64,000 nt of DNA from Haemaphysalis longicornis (Eukaryota; Arthropoda; Arachnida; Ixodida; Ixodidae): the NCBI GenBank assembly GCA_013339765.2, contig CM023449.1:118300957-118364956 (forward strand), read 5' to 3'. Shown here piece after piece: positions 10,401-22,639 of this stretch. The stretch's first letter is position 1. Each line of letters opens with the position of its first letter. The translations under genes and the position numbers were made by a program. The notes under the pieces are model-generated. The model did no database searches and had not been told where the DNA came from. It saw only the letters and a program-made list of their open reading frames with translations.

Positions 10401-11097
10401 TGAAGAAATTCTGCCTACATTCTTTTTCAAGTCATTTCCTGGCCTTTTTCGCATTATCGCTTCTGTTCTTCACGTCATCCCACGAAAGTTTTGTTCCGTC
10501 GACACTAACGTTATCAAAAAAGTTTGACTGTGGCGCCAGCATCTCTGTCGTAAGCCGGGCTTTGCTGTAGTTTTTTTTTTATATCCGGTAATTTTTTTTA
10601 AAAATCATGCCTTGCCTACAAACCCGTTGCCTCCGTTTTTTGATATTTCTGAAGTAGCTTTATATTTCTGAATTGCCCATCTTACAGTTACATGAAAATG
10701 TAGATTTTATTTTGTTTTATTGCAAAATGGTTAACTTTATTTATTTACAAATACTACCAACCTTGTCACAAGGCCTTAGGCAGGAGTGGGCATTCAGAAG
10801 AAACAAACGGTGCGTCCCTATTGACCTTTAGACGGCTTCATTGCCGTCATCGCTCCATAGGAATCGCCGTTCTGAAGACGGGAAGGAAGCCGTCCAAGGC
10901 GAAATCGGGATGCACTCAGAGATCAAACAGTATAGGAGGTAACGAACTAAAGCTCCACAATGATCAGCTCAAAAATGTTTCCTTGCCATAAATCGACGAG
11001 GAGAGACGTAAGATGAAATCTATCACTTATTCGTCACTGATCAAACTGGCTTGCTTCATTGAATGATTGATATATTGATTTATTAATTTATTGGTTT
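10401..11097. other. AT-rich region with a LINE 3'-tail-like segment
   Basis: On the minus strand about 10800-10725 reads CTCCTGCC.AAGGCCTTGTGAC, then (A)AATAAATAAA-like tail sequence. This is a common 3' end of tick CR1-like LINEs. The remainder has no motif. Confidence 0.35.
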
Positions 11098-11282
11098 ATT
11101 GATTGATTGAGTGATTCGTTGTAGGGTTTCACGTGCCGACGCAGCGTAGGCGATGAGGCGGGCCGGGGTGGAACGCTCGGGATTAATTTTCGCCTCCTGG
11201 GGATCTTTAACGTGCGCCGAAATCTCGTAGACACAGGCGTTTTTGCAGTTGCATTCATCAGAAAAGCGGCCACCACGGCCGG
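11098..11282 (-). mobile_element. Ruka-like SINE, 5'-truncated
   Basis: The minus-strand body matches the other SINE copies: TTTTCTGATGAATGCAAC, then ACGCCTGTGTCTACGAGATT, TTAAAGATCCCCAGG, the ATTAATCC..AGCG...CC...GGC.CGCCTCAT region, and an ATCAATCA-type tail. The tRNA-like head with its A and B boxes is absent, so this copy is truncated at 11282. Confidence 0.75.
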
Positions 11283-12718
11283 TAATTGAGAAATAATGAA
11301 ACCCGTGGACAGACAACTATTTCATTCGGAAAGAGTGCGGGGGAAGATTGAGCTTTAAAACTCTTTGGCCCTACACGAAAAATTTTATTTTTTCGTCCGC
11401 CACCGCTTGCCGCGGTGGCGAACTGGGGTAATGTTATGTAGTATCAATTACTAATTGACGTTTGTTCGCTCAACCTTTCTACTTTATTTGCCTAATGCCC
11501 ATCATTGGCACCTTTATTGAAGGGGTTTTCAGGCAGGTGCAATTCCGGCAATGGCTCATTCGTTATAGCACAATACATTTTATTTATAAAGGATTTAGAA
11601 ACACGGCTCTATAACAACCAGTTTTTTGAACCTATAAAAGCAAATGTGCTCGCAAGTCTCTTGGCCTTGCGCAAAAACGACTGAAACTAACAAGCGCCGC
11701 CTTAATTCCGGGTATAAATACGTCCTCTTGAGAGTTCGATTTATACGCGGCTATAAATACAACAAGTCAGACCATTTCTGGGCTTCTTCTGTGGGATGGT
11801 GTTTTTTAAAATACCGTATTTCATATAAGAACAGCCGTAAGTGGGTAGTGGAATTTCTACTGGCTTTACGCCGATGGCCAATGCGATCTCGGAGCTCCCT
11901 TCCATGTAAACGGAAAAGAATCCGGTCCGCACGGGCTTGACCGAAAATCACACGTCCAACATAGAAGTTTTTTTACCCTTCACTTCACCGAGTACGCCGA
12001 CTGAGTACGTCACGACCAAGTAAGTCACGTTATATGATTTCTAGGGCTGTTGTCGTTTTCTTTTAAAATATTGCACGGGCAAACCTAGCTTCAATAAACA
12101 AATCACTTTGGAAACCTTGCGTAACTGTTGACTACATAACATAAAGCAGGCCTACGTGCTAAAATACGAAGTTCCTGCAAGGCCTTTTTTTTTGCGCAGC
12201 AACACCATACCTAAGTCAAAATGGTATTAAAAATTTCTGGCACTCCGATAAATAGGGGCTGGGGTGGAGCTTTCGGTGGAGTGCTGGCGTCGGATCTGTT
12301 GTTTGCGATGTGCAGGTTACTTTAGCACCTGTTCTGTACGCTGACCTACAAGCAGTGAAGCTTGTTTGGTGGCACAACCCATTTTTTTTTTCAAAGCCAA
12401 TCTTTTGTACAGCCACCCGCTTAAGTATTTTTGTTCATGCACACTTGCGAGTGTGGCCGAGGGCCCTGTTCTCCCCACTCCTGGCTTTCTATCTCGATTC
12501 CGACTCTTGACCGAGGCCTGCGGTCATGTCAAGGGGACTTCTCTCCCTCTCTCTTTTTTTCTTCCAATAAACGTGCGTTCATTCATTTTTTACTGCGAAG
12601 CACTACATCTGTAACCGGGCAGTTTTCGTTCCGGTAAAGCAGATTTACTCTGCGGCTCTGCGGCGCTCCTCCTCGCAAACGCCGACACCGCTTTCGCAGC
12701 TGTTATTCCACTCACCAA
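11283..12718. other. unassigned; possible 3' end near 12566
   Basis: No conserved protein is visible. A plus-strand CT-rich stretch followed by CCAATAAACGTG (AATAAA at 12566-12571) could be the 3' end of a retroelement or gene. No matching coding part precedes it. The frames around 12216-12637 are short and unrecognised. Confidence 0.35.
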
Positions 12719-12943
12719 CCTGAGGCGGTGGCTCAGTGGCTAAGGCGTTGCTCTGCTGAGCACGAGGTCGCGGGTTCGATTCCCGGCGGCGGCGGTCGCT
12801 TTTCTGATGGAGGCGAAAAGCAAAAACGCCCGTGTGTACAAGATTTCGGAGCACGTTAAAGTTCCCCATGTGGTCAAAATTAATCCGGAGCCCTGCACTA
12901 CGGCGCGCCTCATCGCCTGCGTTGCGTCGGCGCGTTAAACCCC

Positions 12944-13017
<74 letters not shown>
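12719..13017 (+). mobile_element. Ruka-like tRNA-derived SINE with AATC tail
   Basis: The tRNA-like head has an A box (TGGCTCAGTGGC) and a B box (GGGTTCGATTCC). The body follows (GATGGAGGCGAAAAGCAAAA, then CCCGTGTGTACAAGATTTCG, then GTCAAAATTAATCCGGAGCC and CTACGGCGCGCCTCATCGCC). The tail is a long uninterrupted CAATCAAT array (12948-13017). It is the longest-tailed and best-preserved copy in the window. Pol III would transcribe it from the internal promoter. Confidence 0.9.
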
Positions 13018-13114
13018 TATTCCACTCCCCACCCCTATGCTTCTTTCAGCTGTGCAATCGCTTGATAACGAGGTTGGCGCTCTTATCACGCGTTACCAGA
13101 ACAACTTGCCCGCT

Positions 13115-14010
13115 TCGAACGCCGACGTAATCCCACAATTCTTTTTCAGCATGAAAGGTTTTCCGCGCGACATTTTCGCCTGCGTATTTCCCGCCTAAGC
13201 ACTCGCCCGTTACCGGTTGCCAGTTTATGGGTGCACAGGTTGGGGTACAGCTAATCTACATGCTGCTACCCATGACATGCGCGTTGTGCTGCCGGGAAAT
13301 TTAAACGTGAAAGTCTCGCGGCTAAATGCTACCTGTTTGCTATTCTCAATGATCGAGCGGTTTGGGTTTGTGTGCTACACAGACAGTGAGATGCCTGCCT
13401 ACGACGGAGGACGGAAACGGACAGCCAGATGTTTGTCCACTAGAATAAAGCACGAATTCGGCCATGTTTTAACTCCCTATGGACAGACGCGTGTCCTTCG
13501 CTTAAAGGAAGAACAGCGAGGATCAAAGGAGTGTCCGCAGGAACGGAAGCGCGAATGGGTGCGAACACAAAAAAGATGCTGCCGCTGTTTCCACAGCAAG
13601 TTAAAGCTAGCCAAATGGCTGGGAATCTCTCCCACATGAACAGCAACGTCGACGTGATCCAAATGTCTTTTTCAGCTTGAAGGGCTTTGAGAGCAACAAT
13701 TTTTGCGGTGCCTTTCATTTTTTAGCACGCGCACATAACTGGTTGCCGGTTTATGAGGCACTAGATGGGAGTGAAGGGAAGGGGGTGGGCGTGCACGCGC
13801 AGATGTAGGTTTCATGCCCTCACTGATGACATGTCCATTTATCTGGCGGGAGGTATAAACGCGTACGGCCACGGGCCCAATGCGAACTTTCAAATGTCCT
13901 AAGTGGTAGAGCGCATTGCTCCGGTGTGTTAAGCAAACACTAAGATGCCTGCGATGCGGGACGGAAACAAACAGCTCCATGTTGTATCCAGTGGAATAAA
14001 TCTCGAGTCC
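13115..14010 (+). repeat. diverged duplication of about 350 bp, period 526-554
   Basis: Unit 1 (13115-13460) and unit 2 (13641-14010) share blocks in the same order: CGACGT.ATCC near the start, TCTTTTTCAGC.TGAA, GGTTGCC.GTTTATG (13215 and 13741, offset 526), GATGCCTGC...GGACGGAAAC (13391 and 13945, offset 554), and a final GGAATAAA-like block. The frames 13217-13639 (plus) and 13440-13718 and 13672-13980 (minus) have no known motif. It is an old tandem duplication of unknown origin. Confidence 0.7.
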
Positions 14011-15269
14011 TTCAAAGTTTTATTACGGTAAGGGTAATTGCTTATACCCAAATTACTAACGCGTTGTATTTCACCGATTTTGTGTACTGCATCCACCACC
14101 CTCCTTCACATAGTGAAAGGGCTCTAATTTTTAGTGTTTCTGTATGGCCTTCTTAGCACGTGTAAATTTAACTTGGTTCTATATTGTTCTATTTTTACTA
14201 CTGCATTTGCTACTGCGTAGGATTATTGAGATTCAAGAACATTGTGAAATCGATGAGGAACATTTGCCGACTTGAAATAGGAAGAAATAAACATCTTTTA
14301 GCATATTATCACCCCACAAACGTTGGCGAATAAAACTGTACTCTTTGTTACTTTTACGCTTACATATGCTTAATAATGGAAATAAAATCAGGCAAGTCAT
14401 AGTAAAAAGACGACATCATGATGCATCTAGCCTCATCGGTTCGGGTACATACGGGCGCACGTAGACACACGATTTTCCAGGCTTCGGCACTATTATATTT
14501 CGATCAGTGCACTTCAGAGCCAACTCTTGGTTCTGCATTTAATGTTACGGTTTTCCAACATAAACATGGAGGGAGTAATAAATATTTCTGGGTTTTTAAA
14601 ATAAAAAGGCTTGTGAACAATAAATAAACAGAATTACAAAGCTGGCGGCAGTTTCAAACCGCTCGAATGGGATAAACAAAAAATAGGCAAGTACTACTAC
14701 TGCGGCGGCAAAGGTAAAAAACAACAAATGGGCAGTTCTCAAATGATTTCCCATTGCATTAAACATGCAAGAGTTGTAAACAGAAGAAAAAGGATTCAGA
14801 CAGTTTTTAAGACTTTCAGAAAGGTGTTCATATAAATTTTGCATAGAAGGGGAAACAATCTTTAGATACACGTGTGGTGATAAAACGTACCATGCGACGT
14901 TTAGGCACTCATTGGCACACAAATACCTAGATAGCGAAGGAGCACGGCAAACAATACCGTGGATACTTTTTTACAACACTGTAAATCTGCACGAATCGGC
15001 GTGGTGCCATAGGAAGTTAGGGAAGGGGCTTTAGTTAGTTTTATAATTAGGGGCCATACTATGGCTGTGAGGGTTTTGCCCTCATGCGGCCGTTTTTTTT
15101 TTCGGCAGACATTCTATTATTTACGGTCTCATTTTGATGCACTGCTCGAGGTAATGCATGCTTATTGCAAATTTCCGATACTTCTTTTTTCACAGAAGTT
15201 TAAACAAGATAAAAAAAATTCACCATCTTCCCGTAGGGGAACGCTGGCTAGTATGCGAAGCAGCCATGG
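14011..15269. other. AT-rich, unassigned
   Basis: A 108-residue minus-strand frame at 14596-14922 has a hydrophobic, membrane-like C-terminal half. Nothing about it is familiar, and it has no supporting splice or promoter signals I can see. It is probably chance. No other feature was seen. Confidence 0.35.
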
Positions 15270-15960
15270 GGTCGACTCAAGTGGACTGCGTTTAGGTTGT
15301 CCACAGATATGATTGTCCCCTCGTCTATGATGACGCATTTCACGTTGCGGAAGGCCACGCGGAAGGTGTTCAACCCGTTGGCGCTGAGGCCTCAGTCCTT
15401 GTTGGCACCGGTATTCTTTGTAGAGAGCTTGGAAGCCGTGTGCACCGTGGATCCTCCCACTGCCACAGCCGCCTTTCCGATGCTGCGCAGTTGACGAAAG
15501 CGTTGTACCTGGCGGTGTTGTTGCGGTGTTGCTGTGCTGGTTGTACAGGTCCATGGCAAGCCGGAGGACGAACGTCTTACCGCAACCGGTCGGTCCGGTG
15601 AAGAAGACCCGTAACTGAGGTGCTGACGGCGTTGTCTGCCGGTGGATGATCTCACGCAGTAACTCATGTTGTTCCGCGTTTGTCATCCTCATCCAGTTGT
15701 AGTAGTCGTCCCGGTAGTCGTCCCGTGCACGGCCATGCACGGATTTGCGTGTTTGATCAGGCACACCAAGTCTTTGCTCGGGATGAGGTCGACGTCTTCA
15801 TCTTCCTTGTGGACGTTCACGGCAGGAGGAGGTGGTGCTACTTCTTCTTGCTCTTCTTATTGTGCCCTATTCTCCACGCCACTGTCCGCGGCACTGAAAC
15901 TGGCGTTGATGTTGGCGTTACCGGCGGCGTTGCCCGTGGCACTCATCGAGGGGTTGCGGT
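15270..15960 (-). pseudogene. Helitron-type PIF1 helicase fragment
   Basis: The minus-strand frame 15162-15764 carries YYNWMRMTNAEQHELLREII, a TP-rich turn, and a clear Walker A loop GPTGCGKTF (residues 57-65, about 15570-15596) followed by VLRLAMDLYN. The next helicase block, GKAAVAVGGSTVH, is in another frame (within 15392-15667). After it, VAFRNVKC.IIDE (motif II, Walker B) is again displaced. Upstream is a Pro/Glu linker (EEVAPPPP). Helitron RepHel proteins of arthropods have this helicase. The Rep domain, later helicase motifs and Helitron termini are missing, so this is a frameshifted relic. A free-standing PIF1-like gene copy is less likely. Confidence 0.7.
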
Positions 15961-17008
<1,048 letters not shown>

Positions 17009-17239
17009 TTATTCAGCGGCCCGATAGTTTCTTACAGTGTCGGCGGTCGAGCCCAGGTTGGCCCCCACGACGGCGCCGTGGCCCGGCCGTTCAACGAGGA
17101 TTCACCGCATTACTCTTTGAGGCCAGCAATTCACGTATCTTCAGACATTGCTGTTTCCAAAAGCACAGGTGAGAAAGAAAGTTCTGGAAATGGGAAATAT
17201 TAACTGATGTAGATAAATTAGGTTAACCTTTGAAACTTA

Positions 17240-17755
17240 CCGAAGTAAAAGCTCGTTAATTCGAGGAAGCTTAATTCGAACTCACGGTTAATTAGAACTG
17301 ATGCCCTGGTCCCGCCACAGCCTACATGTTTCAATGGGGGAAGCTCCCAATAATTCGAACGAGTCGGTATCCAGAATGGCTAATTCGAAGTTGCATCCCC
17401 TGGTTTCCATCACTCTTCGCAGACGAAGTCGGCCCAGAGGGATCAAAATGTGTTGCAAATCCAAACTAAACCAAATTTACTAGAGATGCCAAACAACGAA
17501 ACAGAAAAACAACTGACTGATCAAAGAATTTCCTTCACTCTTCGAGCTTCGTCTACATTATGTACAAAATCACCTGCCAAAAGCTGTAGTAGCACCTACT
17601 CCGCGATAACGCGTCCATAAGTGGCTTCTTTGTGTGATGGCCGCGCAGTGTGGTGCAATGTCCATCCCTTCTAGCACCCGCCGGCTAACCTCAACTCCGC
17701 ATAATTCGAACTATTTCATGGTCCCATTCGAGTTCGAATTAGCGAGCTCTTGCTG
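17240..17755. mobile_element. Tigger/pogo-like MITE
   Basis: The right end (TATACAGCAAGAGCTCGCTAAT on the minus strand, ending at 17755) is an imperfect inverted copy of the left end (AAGTAAAAGCTCGTTAATTC from about 17240). TA lies immediately outside each end (17238-17239 and 17756-17757). The interior holds repeated TAATTCGAA phrases typical of these elements and no transposase. The left tip is eroded. Confidence 0.6.
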
Positions 17756-17757
17756 TA

Positions 17758-18439
17758 TATACTCTCCCGCAGGCCGTCAACAGGGTTTTCCAGTTGCTTG
17801 AACATTGCTCACAAAGCTACACGTATTTTACAGGAAACCATAGCTTGTAATATTGCCTGTAATACACTAAAATAAAATGCAATTTGAACTTGAACCTGCA
17901 TCGTCGGCAGTAAGTGTTGTGCAGTTCAGTCAATGTAATATCAATGAGCAGAAATACCATGGACCCACCCGAGGAGCAGCCCAAGTATCCGCTCTTCATT
18001 AGGCATGGAGCTCATTCAATGATAGCAAGGACAAGTGTCCATAGTTCCAAAAACTGAAGGCATCTCCTCCTTCGTTAGATTTTATTCGGTCACTCACGCT
18101 GTACGTTTGACAGGCAAGAGTAAAAAGGCTGACTACTCCTCCCAAGATTTCTTTCAGCGTGGTGTTTGATGAACGCCCCAGAATATACGGATGGCGCGCA
18201 GTAACAAGAAACCCTCTGCAGAAAAACAGTAAGAACAAGGGCACTTCATAAACAGGAAATTTAAGCTTGAAGCACGTGGTGCCTGCCACATATGCCCGCA
18301 TTTCCGTCACCGTAGTCTTTACATGAAGCTTCTACACTCAATTCAGCGCACATTCAATTGACATTCAATTCAGCGTTAGTGTCAAAAATGGAAAGTGATG
18401 CTGAATGGAATGAAATGTGAGCACATTATTTTTCCCGCA
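17758..18439. other. no recognisable feature
   Basis: Unrecognised sequence. The minus-strand frame 17999-18310 has no known motif. Confidence 0.4.
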
Positions 18440-18920
18440 GTCATAAACCCATTTTCTTGAAATATGTCCTTGACATGTGCCCCTTCACAGAGTTACAGAT
18501 TTTAAGTACCTCGGTATTTGCTTCTCCTCCAACCTCTCCAGGAAAAGACAGCTTGAACCATTATGTTCTTCTGCCTCCGGTACGCTTAACTTTCTTCAGC
18601 CGAATTTCAGGGCTGCCCCTCCTAAATTTAAAGAACTTCTTTATTTCTCCCATGTAAGGTCCATCATGGAGTACGCCTGCGCCGCTTGGGACCCGCAACT
18701 TGCCTACTTATGCGAAATGTTAGAACGTGTACAAAACCATGGAGCCAGTTTTGCCACGGGTGTTTACAATTTCCGATCCAGTAACACACTACTTAAACCC
18801 AGCTTAACTAGCACCCCTAAAAGAACACAGGAATCATGTCAAACTCAATTTGCATTATCGTATCTATAAAAAAAAACTGGCAATAATCCTGACATCGGTC
18901 TGTTTACCCCACATTTTGTA
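18440..18920 (+). pseudogene. CR1/Jockey-like LINE ORF2 thumb region, part 1
   Basis: The frame 18477-18869 reads HRVTDFKYLGICFSSNLS, then SGTLNFLQPNFRAAP, then RSIMEYACAAWDPQ and ERVQN.GA.FATG. This is the conserved region following the RT palm in CR1/Jockey-type LINEs. It has no palm or endonuclease, so it is 5'-truncated. The reading continues into 19716 onward once the inserted element at 18921-19715 is set aside, which shows one LINE copy split by a later transposon. Confidence 0.75.
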
Positions 18921-19715
18921 CAGTCGAATCCACTTATAACGATACCGCTTATAACAATATATCGGATATAACGATGGACAACGATTGCACCGTCCAATTT
19001 TGTATGCTTTCTATGGTAAAATAACCCGCTTATTACGATGCTCCCGAGCCGCGATATCGGATATAGCGATTGAATCCGCTTACCGCGCGCGCCGAAAATG
19101 CGAGCTGCCGCCGGCGCTGGCGCCGGCACTCGGCGCCGACAGCACGCGACGCGCCTTGCATCCCGTCCACCCCTCAGAAAACGAGTCGACTGCGCCAAGC
19201 GAGAGGAGGAGCAGCTTTTCTTCCCGACTCCCCTCCCGGAGCCGCTGCTTTGGCCTCGTCCGCGCGTCCGGCCGAACCAACTTTCGGCTGGTTCGGCCAG
19301 TTCGGCTCGCACTGCTCGCAGCTCGGAATCCCTAGCCTTTTCTGCGCGCCGAACTGAGTGCTTTTTTTTTTCTCCGCATCTGCCTCCATTCAACGTTTCA
19401 CCAGTTTCACTGCGGAGTCGGACTGAACGTTCGGACGCCATGGCCGATTCGCCTGCGGCGCTGCGGCGATCATCTAATTGCCTAAAGCAATTGGATGCTC
19501 TCGAAAAAGATGTGCGTCAGCTTCGCGTGAAGCAGTCAAAGCTGACTGACTATGGCTTTTCTGCAAAAGAGCAGTGGCACTACCTCACTTGCATGCTAAT
19601 AAAATGTTTTTATCTCTCTTGTGGCTTTTTTTTTCTCGACCCGCTTATAACGATTATCGGTTATAACGATGGGATTTTCTTGGCACTTGGATATCGTTAT
19701 AAGTGGACTAGACTG
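18921..19715. mobile_element. Tigger/pogo-like element nested in a LINE
   Basis: The ends are inverted: CAGTCGAATCCACTTATAAC from 18921, and CAGTCTAGTCCACTTATAAC read inward from 19715. TA flanks both sides (18919-18920, 19716-19717). Subterminal CTTATAACGAT and GGATATAACGATG motifs repeat inside. The interior is GC-rich. It keeps a short plus-strand frame from ATG 19440 (ALRRSSNCLKQLDALEKDV, then KQSKLTDYGF), like the tail of pogo-type transposases. The catalytic core is deleted, so this copy is non-autonomous. Confidence 0.85.
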
Positions 19716-20025
19716 TATATGCAAGGTGTGACCATAGGTGGAAAATTCGTGAAATAACTTGCGGTACAAATGTTTTTAAAGAATCGTGCCTTACTCGGAG
19801 CATTAGTTTGTAAAATAAGTTGCCAAGTGCTATAGTTGATTGAACCACTGACGCGCTTTTTAGTAAGTATCGTTTAGTCCTGTAGTTCTGTTTTTATTTG
19901 TATATTTGGACGATGTTCAGCGATGTGTTTTAGCCTGCCTGCCACATATAAAATACCACATGTTCAATGTCCCCCTGTTATAATGCCATCTTGGCGCTGC
20001 AGGAAACTAACTAAATAAATAAATT
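19716..20025 (+). pseudogene. CR1/Jockey-like LINE, part 2 with 3' tail
   Basis: It resumes the LINE exactly after the TA duplication: YARCDHRWKIREI, then CGTNVFKES, then NKLPSAIVD, the normal C-terminal order of CR1-like ORF2. One in-frame TAA falls just before the NKLPSAIV block. A 3' UTR follows, with ACCCCC-like and GCCATCTTGGCGCTGCAGG sequence and an AACTAAATAAATAAA tail ending near 20025. Confidence 0.75.
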
Positions 20026-20729
20026 TTGGAAGCAGTGAAGTATTTTAACCACAGCGAGAAGCAGAAGCAGCGTAAAAAAGCATAGGGAGGTGATTGAAAC
20101 AGAAAAGATCTAAACGCGAATAGTGCTTCACTTTTTCCCAGCAGCGGTGAAGGTAGGCACGTGTTCATATGTTTGATGTAAACGGAAGTCCAGCCTGTTG
20201 TTCGTTATTTCTATCTCTGGCCATTTTTTACAGAAGAATGCGCTGGCGTGTTTTCTTTTCCTGTAGCATGAAAGACCGCAGGATTTAGAGGCATCTACAC
20301 AGCTATAATTACCCAGCTTTGGAAGGCGAAAATTTATTTTGTTCCAGTTATGCACGCCCCTCGAGTCCGCCACTTTCAATTAAATCGAAGTGCGTGTGTC
20401 CTTATCCGCAGATCTCCTGAAGGTGCAACAGTAGAGAAAGGGTTCTGCAATTGTAGTGCCTAAATAATGAGTACTCTAACAACGTAGTAACCATGTATAC
20501 TTGTCTGATACAAGGAAAAGTGTGTCTATGATTGCCGTAGCAAATGCCGCCGCTGCACCTTTTACTTTGTTAACGGTGTATTTCGTAAGTATAGATGAAA
20601 GGTAAAATAAATTCCTAAACTTCCACCAGGCACCCATTTTGAGCCATGAGAAAAGAAGAAACTTATAACATCTCTGCGTTGCCCTCTCTGCGCCAAGCAT
20701 AACTTCTGGACGCGGCTGAGTTTTCGCAG
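20026..20729. other. no recognisable feature
   Basis: Unassigned AT-rich sequence with short minus-strand frames (20128-20379, 20476-20700) that I do not recognise. Confidence 0.4.
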
Positions 20730-21165
20730 CTTATGCAGAGCGCGAGAGTACGGGGGCGGCTACTGTTTTAGGTAACACGGAGCGCGTGGCTTCTTTCGGC
20801 GGAGCACCACCACGGGCGCCGCGGGAATCTTGCCGCGCTTGCGTAATCGTTGCCCAAAGTGGATATTTCTGCGCGTCATCAGCTACGGTTCCTCTAACTT
20901 TAGCTTGGGTTTCTCCAAACAGAGACGCTACAGGATGTACTGTGCTTCGGCCACCACCACGCGGCGCCGAGAGCAGAGTTCCACCGAGCGATCCGGCGTC
21001 CAGGCCTTTCCTGCGCCAGCATGGAGGACCGTATGGTCCCGAAGGGGCCTTCGGCATCCCAACGGGAGGTATTCGCCTACCTGACGTATCATTCGAAGAC
21101 GACCGGCCTCACATAGCGCCTGTAGCCTGGACTAGCACGGTGATGACTAATATTCCCCTGGCCTG
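20730..21165. other. GC-rich island with overlapping frames
   Basis: Several frames stay open on both strands (plus 20786-21166, minus 20731-21057), rich in Pro, Gly, Arg and Ala. None has a motif I recognise. A CT-rich stretch and AACCATAAACCAAACC-type sequence follow downstream (to about 21335) and look like a retroelement 3' end. It may be a LINE or LTR-element remnant. The frames could be compositional. Confidence 0.3.
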
Positions 21166-22639
21166 ACTTGGCCTGGTCTTTTATTCTTTTCTTCTCGCTT
21201 TTCTATCTCTTTAACACTCTCCTCTATCCTTTTACTTCCTTCCACTTCCCGTCCGTCCCACTCGGCTGTCACTGCCAGCTCGAAATACCCCTAGTGTACT
21301 TCCTTTCGTTTTCCCTCTAACCATAAACCAAACCAAAAAACTGTTTCTCTCATGCTTTCAATTTTTGGGGTTTTGCCCCCTTAAGTCCAGCACTTTGCCT
21401 TTATTCTCACGGCTAAATAATATGTAAAAAGATTTCAACAAGCGGGTAACTTCCTTCTTTAACACGGACAGAACACACAATTTTAAGTCCTATATACGGT
21501 TGAATTGCCTCGATGTCAAGCTCTTTTGTAGTCCAGTGCTCGAAACTCCTTTCAATTTAGTGTATAGGGTTCATCTGCAGCTAATTTTTGTTTCTACACT
21601 GCTATTTTTAAAGAGTTGCTGCCGTTGCCGCTTTCCGCCTCACGCGTAGTTCAGGTCTTCTAATGGTCTCCAAGGACAGTCCTGTACGTATACTTCCACA
21701 ACGGATTCTTCATCCGCTTTTCGCCACATTATTTTTTCTCGTTTTCTGACAGCGTTTGAATTATCCCGTTCAAAGTATTGCGGTTCCACCATTACATCAC
21801 CTGACTGCTATCAACTGAAACGACCTGCTTCCACTCACTGCCCCAAATTTTACTTCCTTTGACAGGTTTTTCGGCCTCATACTTTCGAAACTTGGCAAGT
21901 GGATTTTTGTTTATATTCTTTCAACTGCCGAGCAGTCGGTAAGCTATTTTCTTCTGCTGTTCAGGGTAGGGTTTCGCTGTACGGGTCGGCTGGTTTTTAC
22001 CCGCACTTAAAATCATGATCACTTGCATCAGGTCCTCGGCGGATTCTAAAAAACTTAATTCAGAGACAAAACGTTTCATTGTGTTGCGCTGGTTGTTCGT
22101 CTGATTTCTATGGTGAGCGCCTGCTGGTGTTGAGCGCGGTAAACGTTAGAAAAGGATAGAAAAGCTCTCTGTCTGTCTCTATCTCTCCCCCCTCCTTCGC
22201 GGGCACACTCCTCCCCATTGTTTTACGCCATGAAAACGTTTACTCTCTATCTTTATCTCTCTGTCTGTCGCTATCTCTCCCCCCTCCTTCGCGGGCACAC
22301 GATTTGAAAATTTGCGTTGTCCTTTGTAATCACATAAAATACCGGAGTATTGTTCATGAAATAAAAAATTAATACCTTTAAAATAATTAAGCAGGGTTAC
22401 ATTCAGGCAACACCGCGGGAAATCACAAGTTTATTAAGTAGCAGTACTTGCTTTTAGGCGTTAGATTTTTTTTCTTGTTTGTAGTACTGTGTCCACTCCT
22501 TTTTCCTTCGGGCTACACAAATAGTTATCACCGTGTGGGCCTATAATATTTGCCAGAAAATACCGTTTCCAAGATTTTAGACCCAGTTATTTATTATTCG
22601 CAGATTCGTACTCTTATCCTCACGCCCGCTGGTAAGCAC
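21166..22639. other. pyrimidine-rich, mostly featureless region
   Basis: No coding motif. It contains the 46 bp direct repeat at 22165-22300 and otherwise nothing I can name. Confidence 0.4.
22165..22300 (+). repeat. about 46 bp direct repeat pair
   Basis: CTCTCTGTCTGTC followed by CTATCTCTCCCCCCTCC and TTCGCGGGCACAC occurs twice (22165-22210 and 22257-22300), offset 92 bp and almost identical. The 46 bp between the copies is unrelated. Confidence 0.8.

Noticed and set aside
18845..19441. 198-residue minus-strand frame
   Set aside because: It is antisense to the GC-rich interior of the Tigger-like element and crosses its terminal repeat.
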